A stretch of 64,000 nt of DNA from Elmis aenea (GCA_947652605.1 OX393579.1:4278001-4342000), one strand, 5' to 3'; shown: positions 22,320-35,705, numbered from the stretch's first letter. A program made the numbers and translations. The notes: generated by a model from the letters alone, not told the origin.

Positions 22320-23273
22320 TATTATATCAGATTGTTAACTCCTTATTAACACAAAGGTTTAATATTTCTAGCACAACAGCTGGTCATTAAGTTTTTGTTG
22401 AACAAACTGACTGCATAAAATGCTGCCTGCTTCAAAGAGGACGGTGGAATGTTATTTAGTTCATCGAGTAAATACCTTATGTTGAAAGCTGTTACTCCAG
22501 TTACCTAGAATAGTTGTAATTCTTGCGTCAAAACCATTATTCCGTCATGATACATATTAATTTATGCCATTGTTAAACATCACTGTATAAAAAAGTAACT
22601 TTAGGATGTTTCTGGAACTTTTATAACAACGAGGAGTTTAATAACCTGATAAAAACAGACTAACTTTTGAGACAGTAGCCAGAACAAAACACAGAAAAAC
22701 AAGTGTAAATATGCATATATCATTAATTACATGAAATAAGTTTTTATTGGTTTGCTGGGAGAATTATACTTACCAATATCAATCAAAAATCGGGTAAACT
22801 TGCTCTAATAATCTAGAAAACAAAATTTTAAACGTTTAATAGTTACCATTTTTAAACTTATTTTGAGATAAAATGTGCAGGAAATATTCAACATGGTAAT
22901 GAAATATTACAAGCTATTCCGGGAACTGCACGCGCGCTTGATACAAAAATGCTTATCGAAAACCGAAGCTCATTTAGTGTAAATATTATCACACGATAAT
23001 TCTACCGAACCACTTAACGTTGAGTGGTATTTTAAACAAAACTACAAGAAACATATGCTGAAGCAAAATGTGATGAACTGAAGATAATGCACGCAAAGTA
23101 TGTGTCAATATATTATGAACAGCCTTGACGATTTTTAATTCCGTTATTACTAGATTCATAATAAAACTAAAAATTCAGACTTGTAAATTAAGGAAATATT
23201 ATATAAGTTTTTTTTGGGAAAATACCTCACTACATTTCTCAATTATTTTTGTTATTCATGAAGAGTCACGATA
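22320..23273. other. Spacer between the two family D elements
   Basis: AT-rich, with no frame or repeat recognised. It separates two same-orientation copies of one element. Confidence 0.35.
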
Positions 23274-23899
23274 TACAGGGTGTGTATAAATTGGCGGAAG
23301 TGCTACACGTGACGATGTTCTTCGTAAAATTCCAAGTCGAAAATCTTGATACAAAAATGTAGTACCATGCTTCCTATGGCCTCAGGAACCCTAAAGAAAA
23401 AAAAATTGGCAACATCGCATACATTGATTTGCGTTTGGACATTTTTTTATCAGCAATTTTTACTTAGGTATTTACAATTTTTGTTCGAACTGAAAGCCTT
23501 CAGTTCGTAAACATAGTTGCAAACTTTTGGGTATCGTAAAACACAAACTAGAAATAATTACGAGAAAAACAGAGATGACAGCTAATGACAATGTTGCCAT
23601 GTGTATTATTTTCATTCAAATGAGTGATTTACATATTTTCAACACCAATTTTTGAAAGGAAGAACACAATATCTAGGAAAAAATTCTATTCGAAATTTAT
23701 TTTTATTCCAAATTGCAGCTTTTTCATTTGCAAGTATTAAATAATAACGCTTATTAAAAGACTAAGTGTTAAAACTTTGAGGATCTCTTGCAGACACAGT
23801 AAGCATGGTACAACATTTTCGTATTAAGATTTTCGACTTAGAATTTTACGAAGAACATCGCCACGTGTAGCGCTTCCGCCAATTTTTACACACCCTGTA
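23274..23899. mobile_element. Foldback element, family D copy 2, unsplit
   Basis: It opens TACAGGGTGTGTATAAATTG and closes with the CACACCCTGTA end, with GGCGGAAG.GCTACACGTG.CG in both arms. It is near-identical to copy 1 outside the hAT insertion. A small internal hairpin (CGAACTGAA / TTCAGTTCG, about 23481-23502) is conserved in both copies. Confidence 0.92.
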
Positions 23900-24745
23900 T
23901 TGTCGCTAGAATCTGATTAAGGCTGTGTTTATTGCACTAAGAACATCAAAACTAAATGTTTTGCAGAGTTATACGTGCCACTGGCAATATGTTAGTGCTA
24001 TATTTTTCTTACAAAAAGGTACAACAATGGCAAAAAATTGTTTGGTGAAACAAAGAATTCTCTGTAGCCTAGTAAAGTAATTTTTGAAGAAAAATTACAC
24101 AAAAATTAACTGTTAAATGGATCTCACCCAAAAGGTTTCTATGTTAACTTAATTCTTTTGGCCTCATTTCAAAGCCAAAAGTGAGTAAGAGCAATTGACA
24201 TTGTGGCAATGAACATCACTAAGATGTTTAAATTTTTTTTTTCCTGAAATATCCTCAAAATCCCGAAAAAAATATGCATTTCCACATTAAGGTATTATAA
24301 TACACTGAAAATGTATTTAATTATGTGATATTTACAAAGTGTTTTCAAATATTAACAAAAGTATAAACTTAACTCAAAATTAATTTACAGAACAAAAATA
24401 TAAATAAAATATTCATATAGTTTTGCTTATTCTGCTAAGAATTTTTATAAATAACCAAAAATAAACACTAACTTTTACTTGTTTCAAATTTTTATGACAA
24501 AAATTTTCGTTTAAAATTTAGATAGATGTGCATGTTTAAAATTAAAGATTAATAGTCAAAATTAATATGCAAAGATACTCAATAATTTTGTACATGACTA
24601 AGATATAAAATTTCAAACCAAAAATAAAGTGAAGAAACATATTTAAGCTTTCATTATTTTCTGTCGGGTTCCACCATTTTTGCTCTGTTACTTTCATGGC
24701 CGTCTCGAATATACTGAAACAATACGATACCGTTGTGTGCCTTAC
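23900..24745. other. No gene recognised downstream of the candidate exon
   Basis: AT-rich. A 73-codon minus-strand frame at 24542-24763 begins inside the candidate exon's 3' end and reads through its proposed donor, so I treat it as read-through into an intron. Confidence 0.3.
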
Positions 24746-25037
24746 CTGTTTACACAGAAGCACAGCCTAAAATGTATGTAACGAGTTAATGTGAAGTTAA
24801 TCCACACACGAAACATCTCGTTAATATTTAATCCTTGCATGCGAGAAAAAGGTGCGAGTCCTTTTCGGTGAATCACAGCTCTTTGCACGATTTCAGTGGA
24901 AGAATCGAGATTAGGAAGCGAGACATATTTGTTTTGGGCAATTTTTTTTTTAATTTGCTGAACATTTTTAGATTTAAACGGATTTAAAAATTTCACGAAA
25001 CAAAATCCAACGAAGTTTTTTATACGCTTGTGGCGTT
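24746..25037 (-). CDS. Candidate internal coding exon, unknown protein
   Basis: On the minus strand a good acceptor (TTTTAATATTACAG) ends at 25038, and a strong donor (AACAG followed by GTAAGGC) begins at 24745. The 292-nt interval between them is open throughout in one frame: about 97 codons, including KNFVGFCFVKFLNPFKSKNV, KYVSLPNLDSSTEIVQRAV and HRKGLAPFSRMQGLNINEM. The composition is basic and mixed, unlike the low-complexity chance frames elsewhere. I do not recognise the protein; no transposase or RT motif is visible. Its length is not a multiple of three, so a neighbour exon would have to restore frame. It could instead be an unrecognised transposon fragment. The strand opposes that inferred for the 46.23-kb exon. 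Confidence 0.35.
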
Positions 25038-27030
25038 CTGTAATATTAAAACTGGTCTATAAGAGACCAAACATTAATTTATTTCTCAACTCTTACAACT
25101 AAAAACTTAAATTCTAAAGCAAATGCCGATATTAAATTGATTTAACACTAAAACAACCGTCTAAATGAAATATATTAATATTGGATATCTTCTAAAAAAG
25201 TTCTAAGCAGCTATGTGCTGCGAATAGGCCACTGTGGGACGTCACAGGGTGACATTACCGCGTGACCAAACAATGGTATAAGAAAGAGCGTGCATCTGTA
25301 GCAAATGGTTTTTCTTTGTGTCTTTTTTTGACGTTGTTTGTAGTTTTTTTACCCAGCTCTAATGGAACGAATCTTTAAGTTAATTTGGAGATTCATGGCG
25401 TAGGTACACATTAATTAATTGAATGATCAAAATTAGTAAAGATTGAATATTTTTTTAATCACAATATGCAGCTACGGCATTAAAGTGAACTCTCACAAAA
25501 TTTTGAATATCTCTGCAGTGTTCACCACGTACTGCAACGACTATTTTGGCGGTGTAAACATTTATAATCTTGGTATGTCACACAAAAACTAAATTATTAG
25601 TTCCACTGTTGAAACACGTTACACCAATGTCCTCTCAAAAAATAAACAATTCAAATCTATTATTAACTAGAAGTATACAAAAACAAGTGTAATATTGTTT
25701 TGTTTGTTGCCTTAAAAAATAATCACGAAATCAATTTTTTAACTTTAATTTAGTGTCAATAATTTACTTTCTTGCTTATATAAGGTTTGAAGTGTAAACT
25801 GTAGCACTGAGTTATTTATGTTGGGCGAAATTTGTGCTTTTTCAAACGATTTACGAAGAAGCGTGTTGTAGATGTTTATTTGTTTCGCGATTATTTTTTG
25901 TTTACTTTTGCCTGCTTATAGTACTGTGAAATATATATAACGTTGTGTTTTTTTGCTGATTCAAGGAGTAAAAAGCAAATGCCTTTATGGCAAAATGGGG
26001 CAAGTTTCTTGTATTTTTTTCTACTTGTATTTTTTTAATTTATTGTTACTAAATTGCTATCTCAAAATCGTTTTCAGTACTTTATTTGGTGTAACGTATG
26101 TCCTGAAATGTTAAATTCCCCATTGTGCCCTACGTTGTCCTCCCTACGACGAATAAGGGAACCTTACTCTCAAATTTGGCTTGTGTTTATTCAATTTGAA
26201 TTTCGGAGATATTTATTTAATTTTTGATAAAATGTTGCTATTAGCCTTAATTGTCTTTTACCAGCAGACTAAGGGTTTTCATTTATTTTTTCGGTCATGT
26301 TTTTTACAACTAGTAAACTTAATGGTCTATATTTAAAGTCAAAATCTACTAAAAACACTTTAATTAGAGAACAAACGATCAAATAAACTAATTTATTACA
26401 ACACCCTAACTCTTTAATAAAACGCTTTTGTCATTTAAATAATTTGTTGCGCGATTTATGTGTTCTTCCCTACGTCAAGAGAATCTTAAGTTCGTTCTAT
26501 CCTCCTGAATTAATTACTTTAAAGGCTGTAATAAAATCGATATATCCCATAATGTATAATATAGCCATTCTAGTCACATAGTCGTGATGACGACATATTG
26601 GTTTTGGAATCGCTAATGTAGCGCTGCTCTGACAAGAATGTCGTTGATTAATCTTGCGACACTTGGTACGTATGCATGACGCAGCACGAGATACATTAAA
26701 TAATGTAGGAAATTATATCAACAATGGGATGTTTGTTACCAGTTTAGGATTCATTTCCTCTTTGGTTATTTCTAAAAATTAACAGCGAAAAGGTCGAAAT
26801 TTGTTTCCTGAGTACACAAAACAGAATGTATTTAAAGAATTTTTGGTTAAATTAGAAATCAATAGACATACTCTTTGATTAATTTAAAGTTAGGTTACCG
26901 GAAAAGTTGTCTTAAATCTTGTCTCCGATGAGAATTCGCTCTATAGAGTATTAAACTATTGGATGGACTAAGCGAATAATTTTTATTTTATGTTAAGCAC
27001 ATTTATTCGCCTTTATTAATCTCCCTCTAT
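25038..27030. other. No gene recognised
   Basis: AT-rich, with a less AT-rich patch at 25200-25290 containing GGGACGTCACAGGGTGAC. No paired repeat ends and no credible frame. Confidence 0.3.
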
Positions 27031-27318
27031 TTATTTTCCTTTATCAGAGTTATTCGTCATTCTGGCACCTATATAGACAAACTCACCCACTTCTTTCAGA
27101 CTCATTTTTGCCAATGTCGTAGTTATTTCTAGGATTGCATTCTGCTGACTTCCTCCAATGGACATAACTTTATATTTCTTCTGGTTTAATTGCAACTCCA
27201 TCTTAAAAGCCTCCTCCACCAATCTGTTTGTCGCGTGTTCTAATTCCTTTGTATTTCTGGCTATAATGGCGATGTCGTTTGACGTTCGTTGTGGCGAATA
27301 TTCCAGAACTGCCTGCAT
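27031..27318 (-). mobile_element. LINE reverse transcriptase fragment after the YADD motif
   Basis: The 95-codon minus-strand frame reads DIAIIARNTKELEHATNRL, then EEAFKMELQLNQKKYKVMSI and VGEFVYIGARM. This is the stretch that follows the catalytic YADD box in insect LINE RTs. The box itself is corrupted (TSND where YADD is expected), so the enzyme is dead. The frame ends at 27031; nothing before or after belongs to it. Confidence 0.85.
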
Positions 27319-28149
27319 ATGATCAATTTAGTATTAAAAACTTTTAAAAAACTCTGACGGCATAACTGAGTTTCATTCAAATATCGTCGTACTGGTAACA
27401 ATACTAAAAACGATATCTATTCGAAGAAACGAATGACGGTTTCAGATTTAAATTCAATTGAAAATTAATGTCGCTAAATTCAATGGTCTATAAATGGAAA
27501 CAATCAAATATCTCGATATTGTTCCATTCGTGAAACGGCTCATTGTTACCGATACAATTATAAAACTTTACGGCTTTATTTTTATAAAGAATATTTTAAT
27601 GGATTTATTTCCATTGTGAAAGAAAATGAATATTTTGTATCGTTTACGTTGTGTGGAAATTCAATTGTCGTTTAATTCGAGTTTATTTATTTCATTTTTA
27701 ACCTTATATTGTGATCGGTGGGAGATACTTTTATTGGTTCAATGCATTTTGTCGAGACCATGCCACATAAATCACTCGTTATTACGAGTTTAGCGAAACC
27801 GAATGCGGCATTTATTGAATGGTTTGTATGATTAAACAACAGTAAAAATAGAAATATAACTTTGCCATTATATTACAGTTTTGCCTGGAATCTATGTACA
27901 CTTTTTTTTAACAAAACGTTACGATACAAGAATCAAAAATGCTGAGTGATGTATAATTTAGAAGTATATAATTGTTCATATATCTTAAAATTAGTTTTGG
28001 TGGTATTAAATATTAAATTTTGAACTGATGTGATTAGGTTGTTATTTCATCTACTTTAGGGTGGATGTAATAACATTAAATATACCTTTAAAAATACAAT
28101 AGTGGGATGGAAACGAGAAAAAGTATTATTTTCAGCGCTTTTAGAATTA
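27319..28149. other. No gene recognised
   Basis: AT-rich, with no paired ends and no frame of interest. Confidence 0.3.
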
Positions 28150-28250
28150 TTAACCCTTTAGGGTCCTATGTCGGGGCACCCCCGACTGCATATTTTAACG
28201 TTTGCTGTCTAAGGTCGGCTTACGTCATTATGACTGCCGCTCATTTCCAT
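28150..28250. mobile_element. Possible piggyBac-type element end
   Basis: TTAA followed by CCCTTTAGGGTCCTATGTCG resembles the TTAA-CCCTTT termini of piggyBac elements. GGGGCACCCCC forms a small hairpin just inside. No opposite end is seen within the next kilobases, so this is a tentative one-ended call. Confidence 0.3.
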
Positions 28251-28303
28251 TATATTTATAGAAACTTGTAAGCTGCATGTATAAGGGACTGTTATTAGTC
28301 AAG

Positions 28304-28545
28304 AATTGAAGACCTTGGTGCAAGAAGGGGATATGTGCAAAAATGTAAAAAAAAAAAAACTTTTACAGAAATGGGTTTTAAAATATGCACTTTTCATATG
28401 GTGCAAATGTGGGATAAGTAGGGCTTTTAGAAATTATTTTTCTAAGCCCTACTTATCCCACATTTGCACCATATGAAAAGCGCAAATTTTAAAATCCATT
28501 TCTGTACGTCTTATTTTTTTACTTTTTTGCACAAGGTCTTCAATT
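28304..28545. repeat. Long hairpin with a 36-bp perfect inverted core
   Basis: The outer ends AATTGAAGACCTTG and CAAGGTCTTCAATT pair. Inside, 28390-28425 (CTTTTCATATGGTGCAAATG through AGTAGGGCT) is the perfect complement of 28445-28480, with a 19-nt loop. Between core and ends the arms pair with mismatches and gaps, including two A/T homopolymer tracts. I find no target duplication and no coding frame. It could be a small foldback MITE, a local inverted duplication or a hairpin RNA source. Confidence 0.9.
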
Positions 28546-31500
28546 ATGATCAGCTTCTTGAAAAAGAGTGAAAAATTGTTGCCTAGCGTAATTATTGATG
28601 TTCTTGGTGACGCGCCTCGCCTATTTGTCTTGAAAATAATTGCATACAATTTTCATTCTGTTATGATTTAAGGATTATCGTGTCGGTGGAGGGTTTGAGC
28701 ACGGTATAGAGTGGTTAGATGTACAATAGAAATTTGGATATCGATTTTGTGTAACAATTTTGTGTTGATGATCTTTTATTATGCAATCTCTTGCCTAAAC
28801 GATTTTTATAGCCAGGTTCTTCTGACGAACGGCAAACAGTGTTTTCAAACGATAACGTTTATCTTTTCCGCGATATTATTAATGGTCTTCTTTTAGATAA
28901 TAGGATTACAGATTCTAATAATATACAGTCAAAGTTTTACGATGGTGTAAAAGAGCTACTTTAAAATTTTGCATTGTTTTAGTAGACTACCGTTAATTTT
29001 TATTTAAACTCTTCTATGTAGGTATTTAAATATGGTTATTGCCAATGTTTTTTTTTTAATTTTGAGCGTTGGTCCATAATAACTCTAGAAAATGAAAAAA
29101 AAATGACTAAGCTTAGTTTCCATAAATTTGAAGCCTATACTAATTATTCATCGTTTATTCCATACTGATCGTTGTTAGATGTTTTATACTGAATTTAATT
29201 TTTAATAAAATGTCAAGACTGCATCAAAAAACTGGCCCCTGACTACTGACATTAGAAAGCTGGAAGTTTGAATTGCTGTTACCGAAAACTTTTCTGTCTT
29301 TATCAACTTACACTTGGTACAATTTTTATAATAATTTTTTTCAAGATTCATAAGTTTTTAGTGGGTGGGTATATGGCATCCAGTAACCTATTATATCAGT
29401 GTTTGCAATTTTATTTGCACACACCCCCAAATAGGTTTGCCAGCACTGCCCTTGATTCTTAATTACTTAATTCTTTAAGTAATTAAATAATCGATTTCTT
29501 TGTCCATAAAGTGAAAAATAGTTTCATATTACCCACCTTATCAAAAGTTGCTTATTTAACGAACATTATTTCTCTTATGTTAACAAAAATAAACACAGAA
29601 TTGCACGCATAGTGAATAACTTAATTTTAAAAACTAATTTTTGGCACTGTTCCTGCAGAAGGAACATTTTAAAATGGTGGGCTAATGGTTTTGATGGATA
29701 AGTAAACATACAAACAACTTAAAATGTACAGTTTGCTTCCCATTTCACAGTCGATTTCAACCATTTCGCGAGGAGTATGTATGACCACTTATGATGATCC
29801 TCAGAGCACGATGAATATATGAATTTCGTACCCACACATTTAAATATAAAGTGGGCAAACAAATTTCGCGTACAAATATTAATATAAATTCTCTCTTCAA
29901 AGTTAAACAGAAAAATACCGCTTTTTAAAGTCGAGTTTTTATTGCCACGCGATATTTAATAATCAAATTTAAATTTAGAAGTGTAAGCTGGGTGTGTGTG
30001 TTCATTAAAGCAAATTTGTTCTAACATACAATTCGATCCGGCTCGCGTGCATGTAAACATGTGGGCAAAATAACACGAAGGCAACCAGCCTACCGTCCAT
30101 AATTTAAATCATATAGTACACAAGTCGGGGATGTTATCTGGCATTATTAAAAAAATTTCAGTTGAAAAAGATGTAAACAACAGTTTGCTGATGTAATAAT
30201 CCAACGTTTATTTGACGTGTTATGTTTTAAAAAAAAATCGGGGGTTCTTATCGTCCGTCATTTATTTCACCGCTTTATGTTGTGTTAAACTAAATTTCTG
30301 CATTAATTAAGATAATACGGTTTTAATCCTCTGTTTTCCAAACATTTTCATGGGTTGATTTAATCGCGTGATTTCTATTTTTTTAATCTTGAACACGTGG
30401 CACACAAACATGGCTAAAAATTATTATAGACTGCATAATTCAATAAGTATCCGTTGTTTTATACTATAATTTTATGATATTGGTTGTACAGGTAAATCTT
30501 AGCTGTCCTCTCGAGGCGACAGGTTTTAAATAATATGTTGTATAGGTACTACTGTCCCTTATTACAGATGGGTTTACATGGGTAATTACATGTTTACCAT
30601 CAATTTGAGAGTCCTAAAAATTAAAAGATTTAGTGCAAATCTATAGGTAGAAGTAAAACATTCAATCCTGTTAAATAACTTGGTGCTGTCTACATTTTAT
30701 CACGAACCGATCTTGTCTTCGGGGCTAAATATGTAATTGCACATTAAAATCTAAACCCTTGTGTTGTGTTTTAGTACCGTAGTGTAGGGTAACTTCTTGC
30801 TAACGACGCACTAAAAGCCGAGTTTAAAGATAAGGAATGATCTTGATATTCAAGTTACATTCCTTTAGTCAAAGTACGCAAATAATTATGTGAGTGAAAA
30901 TTGTTTCCACTTAGTTGCCAAAGAAACTTGGTGAATATATTGCGGTGAGATCTTCTGATTACTTTATTTCAGTAACGTTAGCCACTGAAGAAAACTAGCT
31001 TTCTGGTTTAGCCAAAATTGTTAGTCATTAATTTTATTACGATATATGGAACGTTTAGAAGGAAAGTTGCGTGAGTCCATTATTTTTTGTGTCTAGTATT
31101 TAAGGGTTTGCATTTTAGTCAATTTAAAAATACTGATATACCTCTTCTGATTGGTTTTTTGGGCCCTAAATGAACTTATACCATATTCATAAATATTAAG
31201 TTGTAAATATCGGTTTAATTTTTTATTTTAATTTCATTTTCATTTGAATTACGTTATGATTAAATCCAGTTTTTTTTACTAATAAGAACAAGAGCCATAT
31301 TGTAAGTGTATTGAAACAATTATCATCTTATTTTTTACGTTAACCTTAACATCATATTGCAATTCTGCCCCATTTACTTTAAATACACAATTATTTTTAA
31401 TTCAAACGATTTCGTAGCGGTTGGAATAAAATAATGGCCGAGTTATAAAAATGAAATTGTATCCATACACATTCGTTACGAAACGAAAGTGAACAAACTT

Positions 31501-32389
31501 TTACTCGGCGTTGTATTTAATTTTTTTTACTACCCCTTACGCTTCATTTCTTTGTTTTATGTCGGTGATTATGCCCTGGGTGTTATAATCACCACAGGTA
31601 GTAAAAGTCGGAGTGGTAAAATTTTATAACTTGAGCGACTTTTACTTTTTGCCTGGGAGATTGTTTTTTTTTTTATAATGAAATTTTCGCGAGCGAGCTT
31701 TTATAATATTGTTTTTAACAGGTAGATTTAAGGTTACAATTAATTAAACAGCAAAATTTAAAAGTGCGTTTATTGTAAATACTCTCCCTAAAAAAGGAAT
31801 AAAATTGTAAGCGAAATTCATAAAAATTTTGTTAGTTCCATTTCATTTCGTTCTTTTCCAGGTAACAACCCCTAGCTGTGTGTGTTTTGTTTTACTAACC
31901 AATCAGCAAAGCTGTTTGAAATTCAAACCTTTAAGGGGTTTTCGATTCAGATAAGCCATTTATTAATTCACTGAATTTTATTTGTTCCATAGTAATACAA
32001 ATAATTTTTATTTTTGTAACTTCTAGCAAGTATTAAGCAAAAATATTGTCAGATTTGTTTCTGAAAAAATTAAAACCGTTTGGTGTTAATCTGTAGGCTT
32101 TAATTATGCTTCAAATACTTTAGGCTGTGGGTGGTGTCGCATTAAAGTTTTACACGAAACTTTTTTAATCTGTTAAAGGAGTTTTCATGGTAGGTGTTGT
32201 TATGATCCCTTGCATAATTAAATTTTGCCACGAAGTTGATCTTTCGTCGTTTCTACGCGTTATCAGATTTTGTTGAGTAATTGCCGATATTTTACGAACA
32301 AATTGTGATTCAATACATTGTTAAACCTGCAATTTTAAACAGATTAGCTGCACATAACTTTTTTTATCATCTCTGGATGATCTGAATGA
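28546..32389. other. Long stretch without recognised genes
   Basis: AT-rich sequence with only short frames. Small features: an ATTACTTAA...TTAAGTAAT hairpin near 29462-29487, a TACCGTAGTGTAGGGTAACTT motif at 30775 resembling pogo-like ends (see separate entry), and a GGTGATTAT...ATAATCACC hairpin at 31564-31593. No splice-bounded exon that I would defend. Confidence 0.35.
30775..30800 (+). repeat. Lone pogo-like terminal motif
   Basis: TACCGTAGTGTAGGGTAACT at this site matches the layout of the ends at 14331 (TACCGTAATCGGGGGCTACT) and at 62882 on the other strand (TACCGTAGAATAGGGCAACT). No partner end is visible, so it may be a one-ended fossil or chance. Confidence 0.3.
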
Positions 32390-33075
32390 TACTCTGTTTG
32401 GTCCCATATGTCCATACATCCATACAGGCTTTAAAATTTGCTTGTATAGCAAACGTTTATTATGTAGGCACAGAGAGAAGTTCTTCTCGATTAGCCAGTA
32501 CAGTTTTTTATATTTGATACCAATTTCTTCCCTTTTTTTCTTGAGCGTCGCAGCGTAGCTTAGCGTCCAGTGTATTTTGCTGTGTTGGAGTATGAAATTT
32601 GTTTATTATTTAAGTTGATTGGTAGATGTTCAATTCTCTTGTTGGTAAAATTGACATGTACTGACTTAGTTTCATTTAACTTTATACGCCATGTTTTTGT
32701 CCAGTTGTTGATCTGATTGGCAGCTGCTTGTAATTTCTCGGATGATTCTACTTTGTTCCTTTATACCGCTAAAATAGCCGTGTCGTCGGCAAAGGTCGTA
32801 ATAGTTTTGTTTTCTAACTTTGGATTATCACAAGTATACAATAGGCATAAGACCGGACCTAGTACGCTTCATTGTGGAACTCATGCTTTAATTTCTTTAA
32901 TCAGTTTCAATTTTTTTTGTTCAAAAAAGCTGATTTTCCGAATATGTCTTGTATGATTCGTCCGAAATTGGACAACTCTCTGATAATATGCGACTTTTCT
33001 AAGTACCTACCCACTAATGCTTTAAAATTGTGTTTAAGCTTCGCAATAATAAACTATCTGCACTTTATGTAGTGC
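32390..33075 (-). mobile_element. LINE reverse transcriptase fragment (jockey-like) with FADD box
   Basis: The minus strand reads, in pieces, VPQ.SVLGPVLCLLYTCDNP, then ENKTITTFADDTAILAV, then KLQAAANQINNWTKTWRIKL and NETKSVHVNFTNKRIEHLPI. These are the RT motifs around QGSVLGP and the catalytic FADD box, followed by the thumb region, as in jockey-type LINEs. The weaker upstream part (to 33075) has a YLE spacing consistent with RT. Several stops and frame changes interrupt it, so it is inactive. Neither the endonuclease nor the 3' tail is visible. Confidence 0.88.
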
Positions 33076-35699
33076 TCTACCGAACCAAATAAGCCGGAAC
33101 ATCTCCAGTCATTTGCCCCGAAAATCAAATCATGCAACAGATGTTTTAAAAAGATACGGATTTTCAATGCACTATGCATAGTTTTTATCACTTTTCTCTA
33201 CTTTCAATTTGATATTCGCCGGCTGAAGCTTTTATTATTCTTGTTCGATGCGAGTCCATTCAATAAACACGTTAAATCAGTTTTGAAAGCGCACATTCTG
33301 TTCCACAGCAAATGTAGAATAATATGGCCAACATGCTGTTGTTGTAACATGTTTTTGCGTCCAAATTTGGACATAAAATTTCTTCTAAACGACTCACGTT
33401 TTTTTTCCCGATATCTTAAAAGTATTTGTCTGTATTTTTGCCAGTTTGTTCTATTGATTAACGATTTTCTAGCAATGGTTTATTTTTAAACCTTGAACTT
33501 CGCTGGGAGCTTGAGTAATTAAACTGGGTTTATTCTCTAAATCTGCCATTTAGCTAAACCGTTATTTTACAGTTTCATAGTAATTTTATTCGGATTTTGT
33601 TAGGTTATACTATGTTTTATGCTAATTTCCGCTTATCGTATTTTAAAATTGCACTACCCAGTTCGCTGGCACTTAAACTAGTACCTAATATATAGCGCAC
33701 ATTATCTATGCTAATGCATGTAAAAAAATTAATTTCGATATTTTTATTACAAGCATTAAAAATGTGATTTAGTTAATTAATTAAGTGTGTCTTCGCACAT
33801 TTTTTAAACAATATTAGATATTATTTGCCTTAAATAGTGTAACAAATATTAATATTATCGAGACAGACATCGTGATTAATATTTAGTCTGTCCATAATTT
33901 CTATAAAATAATTACTTTTGGATTGAGTGCATCTGTTAAAATAATTGTTGTTTATGTACAGCAAGACATCTGTCGACTTTTAACTGTGTTTAGGAAGATG
34001 TAGTGAAAATATTTAGAATACAAGAGCTACTAAATAAGTTTAATAAAATAAAATGCTTTTAATGTAACTTATTGAAATTAAAGAAAAATACATTTATTAA
34101 CTATAGTAAGATCTTTTCAGAAAAACACTAATAAACAAATCGGTATTAATAATTTAATTATGTGATTATACCGTATTTCCTGGTTAACACTACGGATGTA
34201 CAAAACCTAGCCATTTATTAGATTGGCATTGCAAAGCGGTCTCAAAGCAAAACCTCCATTAAAGTACAGTAATTTCGATGCTACGTTTCTCTCTGATGTA
34301 TTGTAAAAGCGGAACCGTTTCATTTGTTCTAGGTAAATACTAACAATTCTGCACGATATATTGCTCACCATATTTTAATTAATTGTTCATTTGCATGGGT
34401 TTTGCAAAGCAAATGCACCGTCGATTTGTTTGCACCGTGCAAATTATATTTATTAGAATTAGTTGCTAAATGTTCATTGGTAATTGCAACTATGCAAGAG
34501 AAATACAATAATTGGTGTTAATTTTGTGATACATTTAAGGGTAAACTAATTTAATTAACGTTTATTGTAAACTTTAATTAAAAGTACACACTTAAACACT
34601 TAAACATTAACTCATTTTTTGCAACACATAGCCTATAGTTTATTCTTTCATATTTTGAATAGTGTGTCGTATGCTTTGACAAGAAATTTGTATTTTGTAC
34701 CAAAGAAATACGTTGTATTTTTTTGGGTCTAAGTTCTAGATGACGTAATTACTAAACTCACTGTGCATTTTCTAATGTTTCTCTGGCGAATGTAATGACC
34801 GTGTATTTTATAAGCTCCAAGTTAAAAATATTACTGTATGGACAACAAAGTGAAAATTATTTGGTAGTTTCCAATAATGCATGGCTGACGTGAAGTGTAA
34901 CTGTTTTAGATCTGTTGATAATTCGCCAAAAAATGCGTTTCAGCTTGTTATATTTTTAAATATTTAACACGGGCGTTTATATCGGTAGGAAACAATGTTA
35001 AAATTTTTATGTATCCAAAAGTAATCGAAACAAAATATACATTTATCATCGTAAACAAACGAGCTTGGGGTGTGACATATGTTACCTAAAAAGGTTTTAT
35101 TCCTTGGATTTTGACACTAATAGACAGGCCGACATAATAACATACCCGGCCTTATTCGATTTCCAAAAAAGGGATAGGTTAATATACTTTTCGTATAAAT
35201 AAACGAGAACAAATCATTTGCTTTATAAAGAAATCCGAATGCTTTATGGAACTGCTAAATATATAGCGAATCTTCAATAATACACCCCATGTTAAATAAA
35301 AACGAAATATAAATTCTGTGTGCATTTATCGAATGCAATACGAAGTAATAAAATGTTTTATTTCGCTCTCCGCAAACTATATCTAGATAAAATAATGTTT
35401 TTTACAATGACAAGTATTTTTTCGTTGGAGTAATTAATAAATTTAAAAAAAAAAGATTTAGCGTATTGCGAAGTTAAAAAATAATTAAATTGATAGACTG
35501 ACTAGTTCTGTCAAATATAAAGTTCAATGAAAATCATGGTCTTTCAAATTTAAAAATCGTCAAATATTAGTTTAATATTGATTATTTAAAATCGTACCTT
35601 GTTTATTGCTGGTACGCAATAATTTTTTCTGTTAATTAATACCATTACCTTTCCTTCATTTGGCGAGCAAGAATTCACGAAAACGTTCAAAACAATACT
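33076..35699. other. No gene recognised; possible regulatory sequence
   Basis: Mostly AT-rich. 34200-34500 has denser non-repetitive sequence with octamer-like ATTTGCAT at 34390 and repeated TTTGCA words, which could be regulatory DNA but is not shown to be. A plus-strand frame at 33241-33489 lacks recognisable domains. Confidence 0.3.
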
Positions 35700-35705
35700 A
35701 AATTG

